From assembly GCA_036245525.1 (NCBI GenBank), contig BTPG01000004.1:157318158-157382157 (forward strand): a DNA stretch of 64,000 nucleotides, read 5' to 3'. Positions 63,569 through 64,000 of this stretch are shown piece after piece. This DNA comes from Semisulcospira habei. Its lineage: Eukaryota; Mollusca; Gastropoda; Semisulcospiridae. Both the position numbers and the translations under genes were made by a program. The notes beneath the pieces are model-generated. The model had not been told where the DNA came from and ran no database searches. It saw only the letters and a program-made list of their open reading frames with translations. Every line of letters begins with the position of its first letter. Position 1 is the first letter of the stretch.

Positions 63569-64000
63569 TTACTGCATATAAAATGGGTCAACGGCTTTGG
63601 ATATTGTTGGTAATGTGGCGACTTCTGGTTTTGTTTTTGGAGTGTCTGATTTTTTGGTCACTGTACGAGTCTGTGGTTTGTATTTTTTGTATAATTGATA
63701 ACCTACGTAACCAAATCCGACAACAAATCCGGCAACTATATATTTTGTTGTTTGAGGGCTGTGGTCAGGGTCAGACTTAGTTGTTTGTCTCTCACTTTGA
63801 TGAGGGTGTGTCAGTCCTGACGGTATTGACACTGGTCCTGAAGGTGTTGACGCCTGGTCAGTCACATGAGCCTTTTCTGTTTGTGTTTGAAGCTGTAATT
63901 TTTTTTGCCTATTCCATTTGGCTAATCTTTTTCCTGCATCAATGCAGCCTGGACTTTTAGCCTTAGTCACAGTTTGAACCTGCGTCAAAACTGGACTGGG
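63569..64000 (-). CDS. Polinton single-span membrane protein, cut by the window edge
   Basis: An open minus frame of at least 143 codons. It has a basic N-terminal part (GCIDAGKRLAKWNRQKKLQL), a Ser/Thr/Pro-rich spacer (STPSGPVSIPSGLTHPHQ), one membrane segment (YIVAGFVVGFGYVGYQLYKK) and a basic Thr/Lys-rich tail. The frame stays open to the window end, so the start lies outside. It resembles a virion- or membrane-associated accessory protein; no specific family is recognised. Confidence 0.65.
   Translation of the reverse strand, partial: PSPVLTQVQTVTKAKSPGCIDAGKRLAKWNRQKKLQLQTQTEKAHVTDQASTPSGPVSIPSGLTHPHQSERQTTKSDPDHSPQTTKYIVAGFVVGFGYVGYQLYKKYKPQTRTVTKKSDTPKTKPEVATLPTISKAVDPFYMQ

Larger units (their letters stand above)
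58048..64000. mobile_element. Polinton/adintovirus-type element 2, partial, runs off the window
   Basis: The second copy of the family at 15697-25582, in opposite orientation. It holds the 114-aa gene and PolB on the plus strand. On the minus strand, convergent with PolB, are integrase and three small membrane-protein genes. The capsid and ATPase genes are absent because the copy is cut at 58048. Nucleotide similarity to copy 1 is high in the shared 2.8 kb. PolB and integrase carry inactivating mutations. Confidence 0.9.

Noticed and set aside
15697..64000. The two Polinton pieces as one element split by an inversion
   Set aside because: Both contain the 114-aa gene and the PolB N-terminal half with sequence differences, so they are two copies.

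Overview
This is eukaryotic DNA from an invertebrate animal. It has introns, animal gene fragments (a B-box/TRIM-type gene and a cytosolic sulfotransferase), abundant microsatellites and a dense, varied load of transposable elements. The SINE-like repeats, the Gmr1-like LTR element, the DIRS element and two Polintons fit a mollusc, probably a gastropod, but that assignment is inference. Host genes are sparse and nearly every kilobase is repeat or mobile DNA.

Left part (1-15.7 kb): intergenic sequence, an 86-bp satellite (1.40-2.34 kb), then a nearly complete but mutated DIRS retrotransposon on the minus strand (4.04-10.51 kb). Its inverted terminal repeats and internal complementary region are readable. 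Further minisatellites follow (11.5 kb, 41 bp; 12.4-13.2 kb, 38 bp), then two exons of a B-box/coiled-coil gene (minus, 14.04-15.53 kb).

Centre (15.7-25.6 kb): a Polinton/adintovirus-type element with an almost undamaged virion cluster. Minus strand: N-terminal half of protein-primed PolB, a 114-aa protein, packaging ATPase, double-jelly-roll-type major capsid protein, and a 420-aa membrane-anchored protein. Plus strand: a 411-aa coiled-coil/membrane protein, a penton-like protein, a 292-aa beta-rich protein, a 230-aa membrane protein with one premature stop, and a 27-codon ORF with two PPxY motifs. Genes are packed tightly and nearly all start codons follow an A-rich AATAAAAATG-like leader.

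25.7-41 kb: simple repeats, then the 3' part of a sulfotransferase gene. The splice acceptor and first codons of its penultimate exon have been amplified about twelve times; its terminal exon lies 4.4 kb downstream beyond a solo LTR and a non-LTR retrotransposon fragment. Next come a tyrosine-recombinase/SANT (Crypton-like) gene with breaks at 36.5-38.9 kb and a family of near-perfect palindromic hairpins, three of them in a 186-bp tandem array.

41.2-53.8 kb: a nested stack. A short LINE fragment (plus) was split by a Gmr1-like Ty3/gypsy element (minus; integrase before reverse transcriptase) with a 5-bp target duplication. The 5' LTR of that element was then hit twice by LINEs of the same family as the first fragment.

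53.8-64 kb: a 43-bp minisatellite, a MITE, a coiled-coil ORF fragment, then a second Polinton copy (58.05 kb to the window end). It keeps the other half of the genome: the 114-aa gene, a broken full-length PolB, an integrase with one stop, and three small membrane-protein genes. The two copies overlap only in the 114-aa gene and the PolB N-terminal half, so together they show most of the family's gene set.
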